DNA of 64,000 nt. Origin: Calliopum simillimum (taxonomy: Eukaryota; Arthropoda; Insecta; Diptera; Lauxaniidae). The stretch lies in assembly GCA_951812925.1 (NCBI GenBank), contig OX638372.1:9052001-9116000 (forward strand), in the 5' to 3' direction. The notes under the pieces are model-generated. The model searched no databases. It saw only the letters and a list, made by a program, of their open reading frames with translations, and was not told the DNA's origin. Each line of letters opens with the position of its first letter. Within the stretch, counting starts at the first letter, position 1. The position numbers and the translations under genes were made by a program. Positions 23,927 through 37,290 of this stretch are shown piece after piece.

Positions 23927-26900
23927 TTATATCTCATCGCTTTGATTCATTTTGAGCTCATTTAGTGTTGCATTAAATCTCGACCATTCATCACGTGGCG
24001 GTTGTGCCAAATGTTCAGCAACATCGTACACATACAGTTTACCAGCGTCATCACCGATTGTCAAATGTAAGCCAGATGGAGTCCATGAGACACGATTAAG
24101 CGCTGGTGCACCATCGACCAAAACAGATGCTGTTGGTACTTCGGTATCTTGATTGAGATTCCACAAGTCAAGACGACCGCTACCATCAACAGCTGCAAAT
24201 AAGGCGGGATGAATGGGAGACCAAGCAACGTCCATCACGTAGTCAGAGTTATCCTCAAAAGAATATAATGGTTTGTTGTCCTGCATAAATATAAATTTTT
24301 TGAAAGTTAAGGTAAGCGAGATATTTTCCTTTTAAGTACACATACCTTCAGAGACCACAATTTAATTGTCCAATCGATAGACGAAGTGAGGAATAAATGT
24401 CCAAAATCAGGCGAAGATTGATTACCATGCGTAGAGATGCCAGTAACCGGTCCCAAATGCTTTTCAAATACTTCATTAACACCTGAACGGAGACCATGTC
24501 GCGAGGCTGTAAGCAATTAAAAAAAAAAAAAAAAACACACACTTTTTAGCTCAATTCTGTATTTAAGGTGATAAAAAAATAAAACATGGCGCGAAAAAAA
24601 ATTGTTTTTATACGAGCACACACCTGAATAAACGTAACCATCTTCGCTGCCCATAACTAAGCTATTAATTTCATTTGCCGGAAATGCCATACATGTTATG
24701 GCAATAGCCTTTGATGTCCGCTGTTGTAATTCCAGCGTATCTTGCGGCTGCGATAACATGTCCAAACTCCACGAGCACAGTTTACCATCAGATGAAATAG
24801 ATATAACGTTGTGTGCATTTTGGGTTCCAACCATTTGTAAACAGTAAACTGGATGCGTATGTGCAGCGGCGCTAAGTGGAGTGCGCTGTATGGGTGTACG
24901 CTTTTGTACGCGATTATCCCAAAGTACAATTTGTCCTGAATATGTGCCACCCAAAATCAAATTTGGATTAAATTTAGCAAAACAAGTTGACATCACCGCG
25001 CTCTGACAATGGAAAACATCTTCAGGTGTTGATTTCTTAAATTTGGTATTCCAAACCATAACAACGCCATCTGGTTCGTTGGGACTTTCCTGCAAATTAC
25101 ATATTATGAAATATATAAAGCATTAATTTAAATTCAATTATATGTAAGTTAAAAAACCTCATTATTGTGATATGAAGCAACCACTAGTTCGGGGAAATGT
25201 GTAGACCAATCCATGCATGTGATACAACGATTCTTTGACCAACGATCATCATAGAAGGCACGATTTAATGATAAACGTGCATGTGAACGCTCATCATTGC
25301 CTTCTTCATTGTCGCCGCCACCAATGTAGTCCGTATATATGTCAACATTTTCTGAGATTGCACGTTCTATAATGCGACCAGCGCGTACTACAAACTTTTG
25401 GAAGTCCTCCGACAAAATTATCATTTGTTTTTGTTCCTCAGATAGTTCTTTAACTTAATTATAAGAAATATAATAAAGTTAAACAAAAAATAACAATTTG
25501 AATATTTACAGAAAACTTACTTTCTTTTTTTTCTTCTTGTTCTTTTTTTTGTTCCAATGGCGTGATGGCTGGTGCCACATCCTTAACAGTTGGTAAGCCA
25601 TGTGGTAAGTAACCGGGTGGCAACTTCGAATGGAAACCATCCAAATGGGGAAGTGAGCTCTCTTCGTCATCTCCTTGGGCATCAAATGCAAGCACTGTTT
25701 AAGGTATAAAACTAACACAGCTAGAGGAAACATGACAATCGACAGAACAGGAACAATTCTACTTTTTTCGTTTCGTTTTTTAACAAAAATATTTTCCTCA
25801 TATTGACTTTTTTGGCTTGTTACTGATTTTTTTCACGATTTTTAATGAGTTATATGTGAATTATGTAAATATTGCCTAGGGCTGAAGGCCAATGTAGCCT
25901 AGACGAGGTATATTCAATAAATAAATACAAATGTCTAAATTTTTCAACATAAATTCAAAAATTTCCGGAAATGAAATGCATTTTAAAGAGTGCAAAAATC
26001 AAGTATTTGGTTTAATATTTAGGTGCTATATAGTATACTTATTAGCATAATGTTATTTGACTTTAAAATTATCATATAATATAAAAAAAAATTAATAATA
26101 ACAATATGCGTTTAATTGAAATATATGATATTAAAGCGTAACTTAATTTGGGCTTTAGTTTACTTGCACTAGGGCAATGGGTGCAGATTACGTTATCTTA
26201 TTCAGATTTGACAAAACTTTATATTGGACTTGGACTAGAGCTAAAGCTATTTCTGACCTTTGTGTGATCGGTTCCATCGATCTTTTCCAAAGCGTTTTAT
26301 AGTTTTTGTTTGCATTGGAGACGCGCTTACATACGATTACGCTTAGTTTTTGTTAATAGCTCTTGAACGAAACTTTTCTAGTATTTCATCGCCCCAATTC
26401 TCATTTGCCCCATACGTATGTTAGTGTTTTTCGAGGAAATCGAAATAGAAAGTTAAAACCTCAATAAAACAAAATTGGTCCAAAAAAAAGCACTATCGAA
26501 ATTTAAACTAAAGAGTTTGCTGATAAACTGTCTAACTCAGAACGAAATTTAAAAAAAAGTACTTTTCGAGATATTTAATATTTTATTAAATAAGTCAAGT
26601 GGACACTTTGCTGTATATAATAGAAATCAATCACAAACTGTGTTTTTCTTTTATGCATATGAAGCAAACTTTAAACATGAATAGAAAGTGTGGGGTCTAC
26701 CGATTTCGGTGAAATCTATATAGTGTGGGAAAGGTTTACATGTAAAAACATTGGCGGTGCAAAACCTCTTAAAAAAAAAAAAAAATTCAATATAGCTTAG
26801 AAATTATAAGAGATAGATGCATTCTGAAAGATCATGTTTCTAAACCTATGGAACAAGTCTTAAGTCAAAAAGTGTCGATGGGCCAAAAGAGAACTCAGGC

Positions 26901-29900
26901 GAAGAGTTGCGTGAAATTTAGTGGAACCATATGCAATCTCAGCATAGCGTTTTAAAGAATTCGCTTGTGTGCGAGGTGTCATGCCCTCCAGTTTGAATTC
27001 GCCTAGTTTCTAATCAAAGAATGTTTCAATCGTTCTCAAAATTTGTGTGAAATATGCTTGCATTGTCTTAAATAATGCTCTCAATATAGCATTTTAAATG
27101 TTTTTTTTTTTTTTTCGATGGGCGATAGGTGTGTCCTTTAACATAGACAGGTTTCATCTGATTTTGATTCATTTTGGTGTTATCAGGATTAAGATTGAGA
27201 AATTATCAATAAACTAACAAAAAAGATAACATAATTGGGTATTAATGTACATATATTAAAATACATAATTGCAAAATTAAAATTTGTTCGGTTTAAAAGG
27301 AATGACATGAAACTAGTTTGCCAGTTTGCTGAAGAGAATAATAAAACCTTTCCAAAAACATGGGTTTATATCTGTGGAGTTTTGACAAGACAACCTAACT
27401 CGAGGTAAGACAATTTTCCAGGATTTTAGTCATAAATATAAAATTTGTGCGGTAGTGTTACCAACCAAAAAAAAAAAAAATAAAACTTTGACAGTGTAGG
27501 ATTAGTAAAAATGCAGAGTAGCTTCAACGTTACATTCAAGAAATTCAGCCAATTTATTAAGAAGTAGTTCAACAGTCTTTTAGCTCTCCTTATAAGTTGC
27601 CAATTTTGAGTTCGGTTGTTTTGTCGAAATTCCACAGATATGGATGATAGAAGTAAGCGGTGGTTAAATAAATTTTTGAATATAGATTTCACCGTATCGT
27701 TGTGAAAGCTGGAAGTAACTTTTTTGTCAAGATTGACTAGGTTTCCTCGTGGTCCAAGGTTCAATATCTGATTTTACTCTGAATGATTTTAGCACTATCA
27801 AAGAGATAAAAAAGTTATTCAGGCTGAAAGGTCGCAAAAATCAGTTTTTTTGGAAATATCTCGCAGTCAAAATTTTATCAGTTTTGAATAATTGTCCGTA
27901 ACGGTCGAACTATCAAGCTCAAGCCATCATTTAAATACATTCTTTTAAAAATACGTTCTTTAGATCCATCTTCGTGCTTCAAATATACCGGTTGACTGAC
28001 ACTATGTCCGCTGACTGCCCGTCAATCACTTACTTAATTTTTCTTGTACGTCTCTTGCATTTTAATATGCACTTGTACGTAGCATTTATAACACAATGTT
28101 GACACAACTTTTTAAATTGGCTTATCTCCTAAACAACAAGTGTTACCAAAACAGTTCTCGCAGAATTCAGCTACAAAATTGGGGACCAAAATTTTCCTGT
28201 AGATGTAAACGTTACGGAGATATTTGCAAAAAACAGATTTTTGCAACCTTTGAACCTGAATAACTTCTTATGCGCAAAAGAATTCGCAAAGGACTTTTCA
28301 CACTTTATTTTTCATGCATAAATAAAGAATATTCCGGGGAAAAAAGTTCACTTCAAATTTTTCTGGGCTATATACTCGTATAAGGTTTTGAAATATGTAA
28401 AATGAGGCTGCTCAAAATCGTTGATAATGAAATTATGTAGTTCTAAGGATTCTTGACTAGTAAAAAAAAAATGTTATAAGAAGTATGATATGTTAAAAAA
28501 TGGTAATTCAATACGTGCAAACGTATTAACAGTGCTTCTTAAAAAGTGCATGATTAAATTTACGAGTTAGCTCGCGATTAGTGCAATTGTTAGCAAACAC
28601 ATTTAACAAAGTTTTAAGAATTTTAGGATATAAGTATAATTACCTTTCCATGTGCAGAGTTACACTGTGAAATTGCATGTAATATTTATGTGATTTAGTT
28701 TAAGATACTTAAATATTTAAAGTTTTTATAGTTTGGAACAAACAAACAGTAGTACATAATCATTTAAAATGCTTTTGTTAATGAAAGATGTTTGGACAGT
28801 TTATATGTAAGTATGTACTGCTTAATTATTATGATGTGATTTAATCTTAATGTATAAATATAAAATACATACTCGTAGGAGGTACAGTTTAACATCAATT
28901 TCAATGTTCAAAGCGTGATATTAATTTACAAACGTAAAAGTATACATATTTAATATTTTAATTCAATTATTATAATGTTAAAAATTATAAAGATTGTTGT
29001 GAGTGCCAGAAAAGCCAATTATATATAGAAAAAATATTGTATTTTTGTGTATGGAATTTAACTTATGCGAAATTAAGTTTATTTGCATATTTATTTATTT
29101 GCATAATTCTCCACCCATTTTTAAGTTCGGATTGTCTTAATGTATATTTTAATAAACATTTTTCAATAATAATTTCAATTGTTTCTCGTACCTTCTTAAA
29201 AGTAGTAGACATTTCTTTTAGCTTATGTGAAAAAATGTTTTGTGTCAGCGGTATATGACTGATGAAGTGAACGCATTAGTCATTAGTGCGACGACCAATG
29301 AACACAAATTAGGAACATAAATTGTAAAAGTTTTGTTTGTGTGTAAATGACATTATGTTTGAGAAAAATAAATAAAAATAAAATAAAACAAAACAAAATT
29401 TTGCATTAACGGAAATCTATTTTTTTTTTTTTTTTTTGGTTTAGCTCACATTCAAGCCGGGAAATAACATACCCATAGGAAGAAAATTGAAAATGTTATA
29501 CAAAAAAGGGCTTATTACAATATTTATGAAATGTTTTTTACGTAGCACCTAAAACTATACAGCATAAAAATAATTTTTTTATTATATCAATTACATCGTA
29601 TAGTTTTAGGTATTTCAAGCAAAAAAAAAAAAAAAATTTCCACAAGCCCTGAGTAAGTAGTTATAATTTTTTTGACGTGTTCTAAACATTTGATTTAATA
29701 CCCCAATGTATACTTGTGTTTCAAGCACCTTATGTAGTTAAAAAGTCTGTTTTGTTACAAAGTTTAGTTCAAGGTTTAATAATAGTAGATGAAATATTGG
29801 TAATAGGTGTTATTTTAAGAGTTAAGCGCAATTTGCAATATAATTTTATGTTTTATGTAGCATGCTTAGAAAACAATTAAAGAGTGCATTATCAAAATGA

Positions 29901-32900
29901 ATATTTATTTGATGACAAATTCAAAGCTATTTTGATAACACTTTATGTTAATAAACTAAACATGTATTGTATATATTAGAGTATTATATGATGATAGTTT
30001 TGGGAGTGTTAATGCAATAACGTTTTACTTTAGAAACACACAAAAAGGCAGGCGATAGGTACATGTACAAATGTTACAAAAGCACTATTGAAAAATAGTA
30101 GGTAGACCTTATTTAATGGCATACGATACTTATATGATTGTTTTTGTATTGTTTTATTTTTTAAGCTTTTTTATAAAAAGCTGTATCAGTTTTTTTTTTA
30201 TTCGAGCGAATTTTTGGTTCCTATTTTGCTTCATGTCGATTCCGTCACTGTTATTCAATAATATTCGTAAGTACCTACCTGTGAATTCGTCTTCCCACTC
30301 TAAACCCGGATTTAGATTATACTCATCTTGAAATAGAAAAGAAGGAAGTTGTGTTGGTTTTGTTGATTTTTTTAGTTAAACGTAAAACTCTTTTTTTTTT
30401 TTTAATTAATACAAGTATAATAAATATGAAGTCCCCACAATTAAAATAATAAACAAAATAAAATATTAAAATAACTAGACATATTAATCCTCATTCATTC
30501 ATTCTAGCAACACGTGAAAGAGATATGAATTATTTTTAGTTTACAAATATCACGGTTTGACAGAGTTAGAAGAAGAGGGGCATATTTGGAAAGCCCAAAT
30601 TGGTCTATATTTCAAGTTAAAACAAAATATTTTGTAAGTTCATTTAATGAGCATGCAGTCGTTTTTGATGTATAATTCTGTGCTTATAAACATAACGCCA
30701 ATTAAAAATAAAACATTTGACAGTTTTCAACACATTTGTGTATGCCAATGAGTGTTTCTGAATTTTATGATGTAGCCAATGATATTTAATTTCTAACTTA
30801 ATCAAAATAAACTTAAATAAAATTTAAACTTAAAAATAAGCCGCTCAAAAACGTAAGTGTTTTTTTTTTTGTAACACTTATCAGGGGCTGAAAAGCTATT
30901 TTGTTTTTGTCTACATACCGGAGTCACGAAATTAACGTTCTTCATACGTCTTTTTGAAAGATAATAAAAAAATTCCGACGGGTGAGTAGCGGCCCCTGCT
31001 ACGAATATTAGTTCTGAGTACTATAATATTACTGTTGACATGTGATTTTCCGAAAACATCAAAAGTACTGGGTCAGATGAAACTGACTGTAATGAATAAA
31101 ATAGTTCATCACACTAAGATTCCTGTACAAATGTTCTACGCATAAATACGTGAACTATATTTTTGCCCCTTCTACTAGCTAACTATTTAACCGATTTTTC
31201 ATTTCTTTTTCATATGAAAAATTTGAAATTATCTTTTAAAGTTGGTACTAAAGCATTTAAAAACAGGATCAAAATATCTTATTAAGAAAGTGGATAAGAC
31301 AATGAAGCGAGAAAATTTGTTGCTGTTGTTTTCTTTCTTGCAAAAAACCTGTTTTATTGTACTCGGTCGAACTTGGACTTCAAACGATTTCTTCGATGTT
31401 ATTCGCCACTTTTGTACTTTTACCGATGTTTTAGATGTTTTTCGAGGCTTTTAACAATATATTAGACGTTTTTCGATACTTTTTGACTTTTACCGATATA
31501 TTTGATGTTTTTTGATGCTTTTCGACTTTTACCGATATTTTAGATGTTTTTCTTTACTTTTTGACTTTTAACGATATTTTTCGATACTTTTGGACTTTAA
31601 TGATATTTTAGATGTTTTTCGATACTTTTGGACTTTTACCAATATTTTAGAAGTTTTTCGATACTTTTAAACTTTTACCAATATTTTAGATGTTTTTCGA
31701 TACTTTACCGATATCGTAGATGTTTTTCGATATTAGAACTATATGTATATCTTGTTTACATAGGCAAGCCATTAGTGATCTCTCATTTTGATTCCTACAA
31801 TAATGACTCCAAATTGTGTATAAGGATGGCTTCTAAACGGCTTCTTCATTTTACAAAACAAAAATTTAATTTATAAACTTAATCTAAAAACGATATAACA
31901 AATATTTCGTTTTTAACTTAAATAATAAAACAATATTATAAAAAAATTAACATTTATTTTTAAACTAACTTTAAATGCTCTACATTTTCCAATTGAAATT
32001 ATAAAATGGGTGGAGAAATAAAAATATGTTATGTACAAAATAAGAAAAAAACTTGTACTTGCGATTTGCAAGTGACTAAAAGTTCTTCATTAAAATCCGC
32101 TGTTTTAACAAAACGAAACAAAAAAACTAAAAATAAAACTAACATAAACTAATAGTCAGGAAAAAAGGAAAATTGCAAAATAATATAGACTACATTTAAA
32201 AAGATAAAACTATACTCTACTTAAGTTACACTTTTGTACGCTGACATCTTAAGAAATCAGAATAAAACAAATAAAGAAACCAAACTCACCGTAATAATCC
32301 GTGGCATGTGCTAAAATGTAAAAAAAGTGTTAAAATTTCGATTACTTGAATTATGCCAAAAATATTATTGGGTATATAAAAGTATTTATACAAAAAAAAA
32401 AAAAAAAAATATATAACGCAACGCTGACTGCTTTAAACAATTTAGTTTTTACATACATATTTTTTAAACAAAAGGAAATGGTGTGTAATACTTTGTTAAA
32501 AATTAACAATCAGCGTTAGAATTTTTTATAAAAATTATAAAAAAGTGTGCTCTTGTTTGTTGTGTAAACATTTTTTAAAATATTAAAAGAATTTTAGTTA
32601 CTTTTAGCACGTTTACCAGTACCTTTGCGTGGTCTCCACCAGTCCTCCATGTATCCTGACAGAGGCGAGGAGTGGCAAGAAAGAACTGTATTTGTTATTT
32701 TATTTCATTACGATTTTCACAGAGCATTGTATTTGTTACAAACACTATTATAATGTAATTTACTTTGAACATCGAACTATTTCCGAGATATAACAGCATA
32801 TATATGTTTTTTCTAAGTTAATTGGAAAAGGCTCAAAGATGGCTTCATGCCTGCCTAAATAAAAACTTATGCATGCAAAGTTGTTTTTGTGTAAAAGGGT

Positions 32901-33895
32901 ATAGGGATATATATTCTGCGTTTAATTAATAATGCAAAGCTCAATTAATATTAAATTTAAACAAATTTTGTCTGATTTTATATTGAGGGTATTGTCAGTA
33001 CTTCAAAAAACTCATAACTCGCTAAACTATCAAAATTCATATTGATTTTTGATAGCTCTTACGAGTTTACGAGGTTTTCAAGGCACTTACACGTTTTAAG
33101 GAATAACCCAATTGTATAGATATATATGTAGGCATTTAAGGAAGTGAAGGATTCTATTTTTGTTTAAATGTACATACGAACAAACTTTCAAAAGCAACGG
33201 CTTGAACAAATTAAATATTTTTAATAAAAGAAAAAAATACCAACCATCACGTTCATGACCACCAGTGCTTTGTGTTTGTGTTTGCTTGGAATACACAAGT
33301 GTTTCTTTAGGTGGAATGTTCGTAGCTTGAACATTATAAACGCTCAAATTCAATGGTTGTTTTTTACCTCCACTAAAATGTTAAATTGTTGATTAAGCTT
33401 TATTTTATTTATGCCAAAAAAAAAACATACCTTGGTCCATTTACGCTTGGTTGCAAACTAGCATCAGGAGTTTGGTTATTAGAATTGTCCGATGTAACTG
33501 AATTCACTGAAGATAGTGAAGACAATACTTCGGATACAGGAGCAACACCCAAAGAAGAAAGCATTTCATCTAGATCCCTTTAAAAAATTTATTAGTTTTA
33601 GTACGTATTATGTTTGCTGTATATTTCATAAAAGGTTGTCGAAGTTTTTTTAAATTGTTTAACAGCTCAATGTAATTATTTTAAGGTCATAAAAAATTAC
33701 TTTAAAATATTTTGAAAGTAAGAAATTTTTTTTGGTTTACTTGCGCTGATCCTTGTCAATTCCAACTCCAGTACCGATGCGCCCAGCAGCCTCTTCCATG
33801 TCTTTCATTTCTTTTTCACGTCTTCTGCGATCCTTCTCTTCACGTAATGCAGCCAATTTGGCCTTTTTGCGTTCAAGCTCAGCTTTTCGGTCCAT
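23927..33895 (-). CDS. sw: Cytoplasmic dynein 1 intermediate chain (short wing)
   Basis: Constitutive coding exons: 33895-33741, 33577-33431, 33372-33245, 25694-25521, 25453-25158, 25089-24624, 24506-24346 and 24280-23927. They join in phase to 626 residues, or 660 with the three cassette exons listed separately. This subunit links the dynein heavy chain, the light chains and dynactin. The N-terminus [20 protein letters not shown] is the coiled coil that binds p150-Glued and NudE. KQTQTQS near residues 130-136 is the LC8 light-chain site (TQT). The C-terminal 450 residues are a WD40 propeller ([53 protein letters not shown]), ending KMNQSDEI as in other flies. An acceptor (CTGCAG) just above the ATG implies an upstream leader exon I could not locate. 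The donor of exon 25453-25158 (GTTTTTTA) is weak. Confidence 0.97.
25695..30278 (-). other. sw: 4.6 kb intron of sw
   Basis: Separates the last cassette exon from the [10 protein letters not shown] exon. AT-rich, no embedded gene found on either strand. It contains the inverted-repeat element 27814-28264. The rest shows poly-A/T runs and short frames with no family resemblance. Confidence 0.7.
27814..28264. mobile_element. Inverted-repeat element in sw intron
   Basis: The left arm GTTATTCAGGCTGAAAGGTC (27814) and the complement of the right arm, GTTATTCAGGTTCAAAGGTT (ends 28264), pair for about 50 nt up to GAAATATCTC/GCAAATATCTC. 451 bp with no coding capacity. The target duplication is unclear. 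Confidence 0.8.
30279..30326 (-). other. sw: sw cassette exon, 48 nt ([16 protein letters not shown])
   Basis: Acceptor TTTCAAG, donor GTAGGT, exactly 48 nt, phase 1 on both sides. It inserts 16 residues between the LC8-binding region and the [10 protein letters not shown] exon without changing frame. The acidic peptide resembles the alternatively spliced segment known in dynein intermediate chains. Confidence 0.85.
31385..31738. repeat. Minisatellite in sw intron
   Basis: About nine degenerate tandem units of 36-40 nt, consensus around TTTTTCGATACTTTT then GACTTTTACCGATATTTTAGATG, all in the same orientation. It lies between the 48-nt and 21-nt cassette exons of sw. The apparent open frames through it are periodic artefacts. 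Confidence 0.85.
32290..32310 (-). other. sw: sw microexon, 21 nt (AHATDYY)
   Basis: Only 21 nt between an acceptor TTTTAG and a donor GTGAGT, phase 1 on both sides. It adds seven residues when included. Joined to its neighbours it reads ...[20 protein letters not shown]..., which I believe matches the long fly isoform. Inclusion is inferred, not shown. Confidence 0.8.
32623..32655 (-). other. sw: sw cassette exon, 33 nt ([11 protein letters not shown])
   Basis: Acceptor TGTCAG, donor GTACTG at 32622, 33 nt, phase 1 on both sides. A second in-frame donor (GTAACT at 32601) would extend it to 54 nt and add GTGKRAK. It is the first of the three optional exons after the QTQTQSTGG exon. Confidence 0.8.
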
Positions 33896-34349
33896 TGCTG
33901 CAGTTGAAGCTTTTTATTCAAAATATCTCGATTTTAATAAAAATTCGGATTAGGGAGGGTTGCTAAAAATATAAAAATTTGAATATTACAGTATAAACCT
34001 ACATATAATTGTAAGTTTAGGTGAGAAAAATTTAATTGTTTGGGATTTAACTTATAGGTATTACATCAAATGAAATCTTTTAAAATAAAATTACAAACTT
34101 ATTAAATTAAGGAAAAATTCAGTATTGAAAAAACCTTGTTATCGTAAAAAATATTATATAACATATGATGCAAAAAAGCGCACTGGATAACTTTAAAGTA
34201 ATGAGTGTGATTATTCAAGTAAATTCCTTAGAATTAGAATTGTAAATTCCTTTTATAATCTATGTCGATACGTCCAACGTAAAAGTTGGTAACTCGAAAA
34301 TCGTAGTAACTTGAGTTTTAATAAGACCTTGTTAGTGCTTTTCGGAATA

Positions 34350-35072
34350 GCACTTGCCCACAAATCCTTTTTTTTTTGGTTTTATGGGTCCAATTTTCTT
34401 CTCAACTATTTTCCACAAATTTTCGATTGGTTTTGAGTCCAGAGATTGCGCCGGCCAAGTCATTAGTTCCACATTTTGGTCAGAAATCCATTTATTTTTG
34501 CTAGACCCGAAGTGTGATTCGGGTCGTTATCTTGCTGAAATTGCAATGTTAATGGAATATTCCACTCAGCATATGGGAGCATGACTTCCCCCAAGATACG
34601 AACTTTATATTGCCACCTTTATGTTTGAAGGTTTTGGTGGTATAGCGAGGGTTATATTCTGTGTTTCTTTGCCATCTAATCCAAGTTTTTGATTACTATC
34701 AACTAAATTAATTTTTGTTTTATTCGACAATAAGGTTTTGTCATTTTTTTTCCGTTTCCGTCTCAATCTGATTGTGATTTTGCGAAACCTAATCGGTTGT
34801 TCCTATGTCTCTTTAGTTGTTTTTCGTGATTAACCGCATTTTAATTGTTGTTTTTGTGACATCATAACATTTCAAACTTTTGAGATCTTCCAATTTCGGC
34901 TATTTGCCGATCCTTCGTAGCTTCTTGATGATGGAAACCAATTCCTTACACGACCCATATTTTTCTATTTTTATAAATAATCGGTTTCCCGATTTTTTTG
35001 GGCAACAAAGAAATAAATTTTAATAAGTATTGAAGCAACGGGTGACCTTATTTTTTTTTGTCCATAACTGTA
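34350..35072 (-). pseudogene. Dead Tc1-like transposase and one terminal repeat
   Basis: Read on the minus strand, pieces of a Tc1/mariner transposase appear in shifting frames: RYTTKTFKHKGGNI, then MLPYAEWNIPLTLQFQQDND followed by PNHTS (the second catalytic Asp block), LKTNRKFVENS and EENWTHKTKKKG. Frameshifts and stops break the frame repeatedly. The upstream end is CAGTTATGGACAAAA next to TA (35070-35055 in complement), a normal Tc1-type terminus. The other end is not visible, so the copy is truncated. Confidence 0.8.
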
Positions 35073-36394
35073 TGTAAAAGGACAAAGGCAAAGCAACGCT
35101 CACCAGGTAATAAAAACATGTCTAAAATTGGACAAAAAGCTGCAGTATTGTGCTCGTTTAAGGAGCCCACCACACCCCAAAAATTATTCAAAAACTTCAA
35201 CTTCGATTTGTTTTCTGTCGAAGGGCTTGAATGGATCACACTAACGCAGACACATCGAACTCGGATGTGAATCATGCTGAGGCCTTGGGTTGGTAAGCAT
35301 ATTTCTAAAGCATAATTGTGGGGCAACATATGGAACATTTCCAAAGATTTCCTTTCAGTTTTACCATACTGATTTCGTCAGTGCTTCCGATTTATCAAAT
35401 AAAAATAAAGAGAAAAGCAAAAAAAATTGCAAATTCCTATTTCATACAAAAATGTGATGACGTCACCGATGATAGATGCTTGTAGAATTTTCAACAAGTG
35501 AAAAAGTTGTAGCATCATTTGCAATCGAATGAATTTTTTGTAAAATTTTTAATATTTTTTTAAATTAAAAACATGCAATAACCATATTACAAAGGTATAA
35601 AGAAAAAATCCTACAAGAAAAATCAATAAATGACGACTGCACTTGCACTGAGTTTTGGTTCGACACACACATATACAGGTACGATATTAAAATGCATTTA
35701 TTCAAAATAATTTTAACATTTTCGATAAAATAATGTTATCCGGAATTAGCAAATACCTTTTCAAGATGTTTTAAAATAAAATTGTTAAATTCCACAATGA
35801 TCTTTTAGATTTTTTTTAAAACATTATTTTCCTGATGACACAAGTTAACAGTGCTGCCAATTGACAAGTAGGAGACCAGATAGTTGTCGATAAGGCAGTA
35901 CAAATCAGTGTTGGCAAATTCAATACTATAGTACTTTTTCGTTTAAAAAATACCTTGTTACTTTTTACTCATTTTTAGTACTTTTTTGATTTTTGAGGTT
36001 AATTTGTTTTTGCCACGGAAAACTGATAAAAAAGTTTAATTTGAATTAGTAAGATCGATTTGGTATGGAAAAGATTTAACTTGCCAATAACTTGGACATT
36101 TCTTAACATCCTTTCCAAAATAGGTCAGAAAATGAAATTGCTTTAAGAAATGTCCTAATCATAACTTCTTAACCGCGAAACATACGATTTTTTTTAATTA
36201 GTCTGGCTAAAACTCGAAAACGAATCTGCATTAGGCATGCAACAAAACTATGATGGTGAAAAAGTCCAAGATGGTCTCCTGTAACCATTCTAGTGTGCAT
36301 GAATCTATTAGTCACTCTGTTGATGTAGTAATTTAAAATTTTGACAACTAAGACACCTATTTTACCTAATTCTCAATTTTCGTCAGGATCCCTG

Positions 36395-36960
36395 CACAGA
36401 AAGACAGGTTGATCGAAAAACTTAAATTAATGACCGCTGCACGCAAAGAGCTTTTAAAAACTAGATTTAACATTTTTGAAAGCTTTCCCTTTTACTATTT
36501 GGACCCTGAGTTGGTTAGTACTACAATGATTTTCTTTATTTTCTTTTGATTTGAATGGCAGATTACTCAATTTTGTTTTAGATCTTGCTGAATTATAAAT
36601 AAAAGTTTCCTTCAACAGAAGAACTTATATGCAAGTGGTATGTTTTTGAAAAGCATGTCATTTCCATAGCAGTTTTTAAGGGTTATCCCAAAGAAGTCAT
36701 CAAATGTATTTTTCTATTTTGTAAAAAAATAAATATCGTTTTCAACGGACTCATTTCTATTTGGTTAGAATGGAAGGAACTCATGCAATCATTCTAAACG
36801 CTTCTAAAAATGCTTCTGGCTGCACGGCACGGTAAAAGAAGTGTTAAATATGAAGACGTTGTAAATTATTTCCTCAAATTTTTCGAAAAAAGTAATTCTC
36901 GCGGGAATATATTTATAAAAACTGCAGAACCATTGATTTATGTTGTAGTAAGTTATTGGC
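36395..36960 (+). pseudogene. Unrecognised coding-like fragment
   Basis: 36392-36520 reads KDRLIEKLKLMTAARKELLK then TRFNIFESFPFYYLDPEL, preceded by an acceptor-like pyrimidine stretch and followed by a possible donor (GTTAGT). The next exon-like piece after TTTGTTTTAG meets stops in all the phases I tried. A second piece at 36770-36930 (MLLAARHGKRSVKYEDVVNY) is also protein-like. I do not recognise the family. It is probably a broken gene or transposon protein. Confidence 0.35.
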
Positions 36961-37136
36961 TATACCGTGTCATTATACTTTTTGCGAAAAGTTTCTGATG
37001 TATTTTCCATTTATTCAATGCAAAATATTTTCAACTATTTAAAGTACAGTTTTTCATCTTTTTTGGACAAAAATTCTCAACTCAGTAAGTACATTTTCTT
37101 ATCTATTAAGGTTGGTTTTTTTTCATTATTTTTAGT

Positions 37137-37290
37137 ACAAATTTTCAACCTTTTAAGTTGACCTCAGTCAACTTTTTAAGCAAAGAAAATCAACCCTCAG
37201 AGTTGACACAAATTTCAACTTTTAAGTTGAAAAATTCAACCGAATCAAATTGGATAAATATACCAACTTTTTAAGTTGAAAAATTAAACC
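37137..37290. repeat. Cluster of short palindromes
   Basis: TTCAACTTTTAAGTTGAA and variants occur four times in about 150 bp (near 37137, 37165, 37212 and 37263), each able to form an 8-bp stem with a 2-3 nt loop, twice followed by AAATTCAACC or AAATTAAACC. Non-coding. Confidence 0.7.

Noticed and set aside
31628..31876. Open frame rich in [10 protein letters not shown] repeats
   Set aside because: It is the translation of the sw intron minisatellite.
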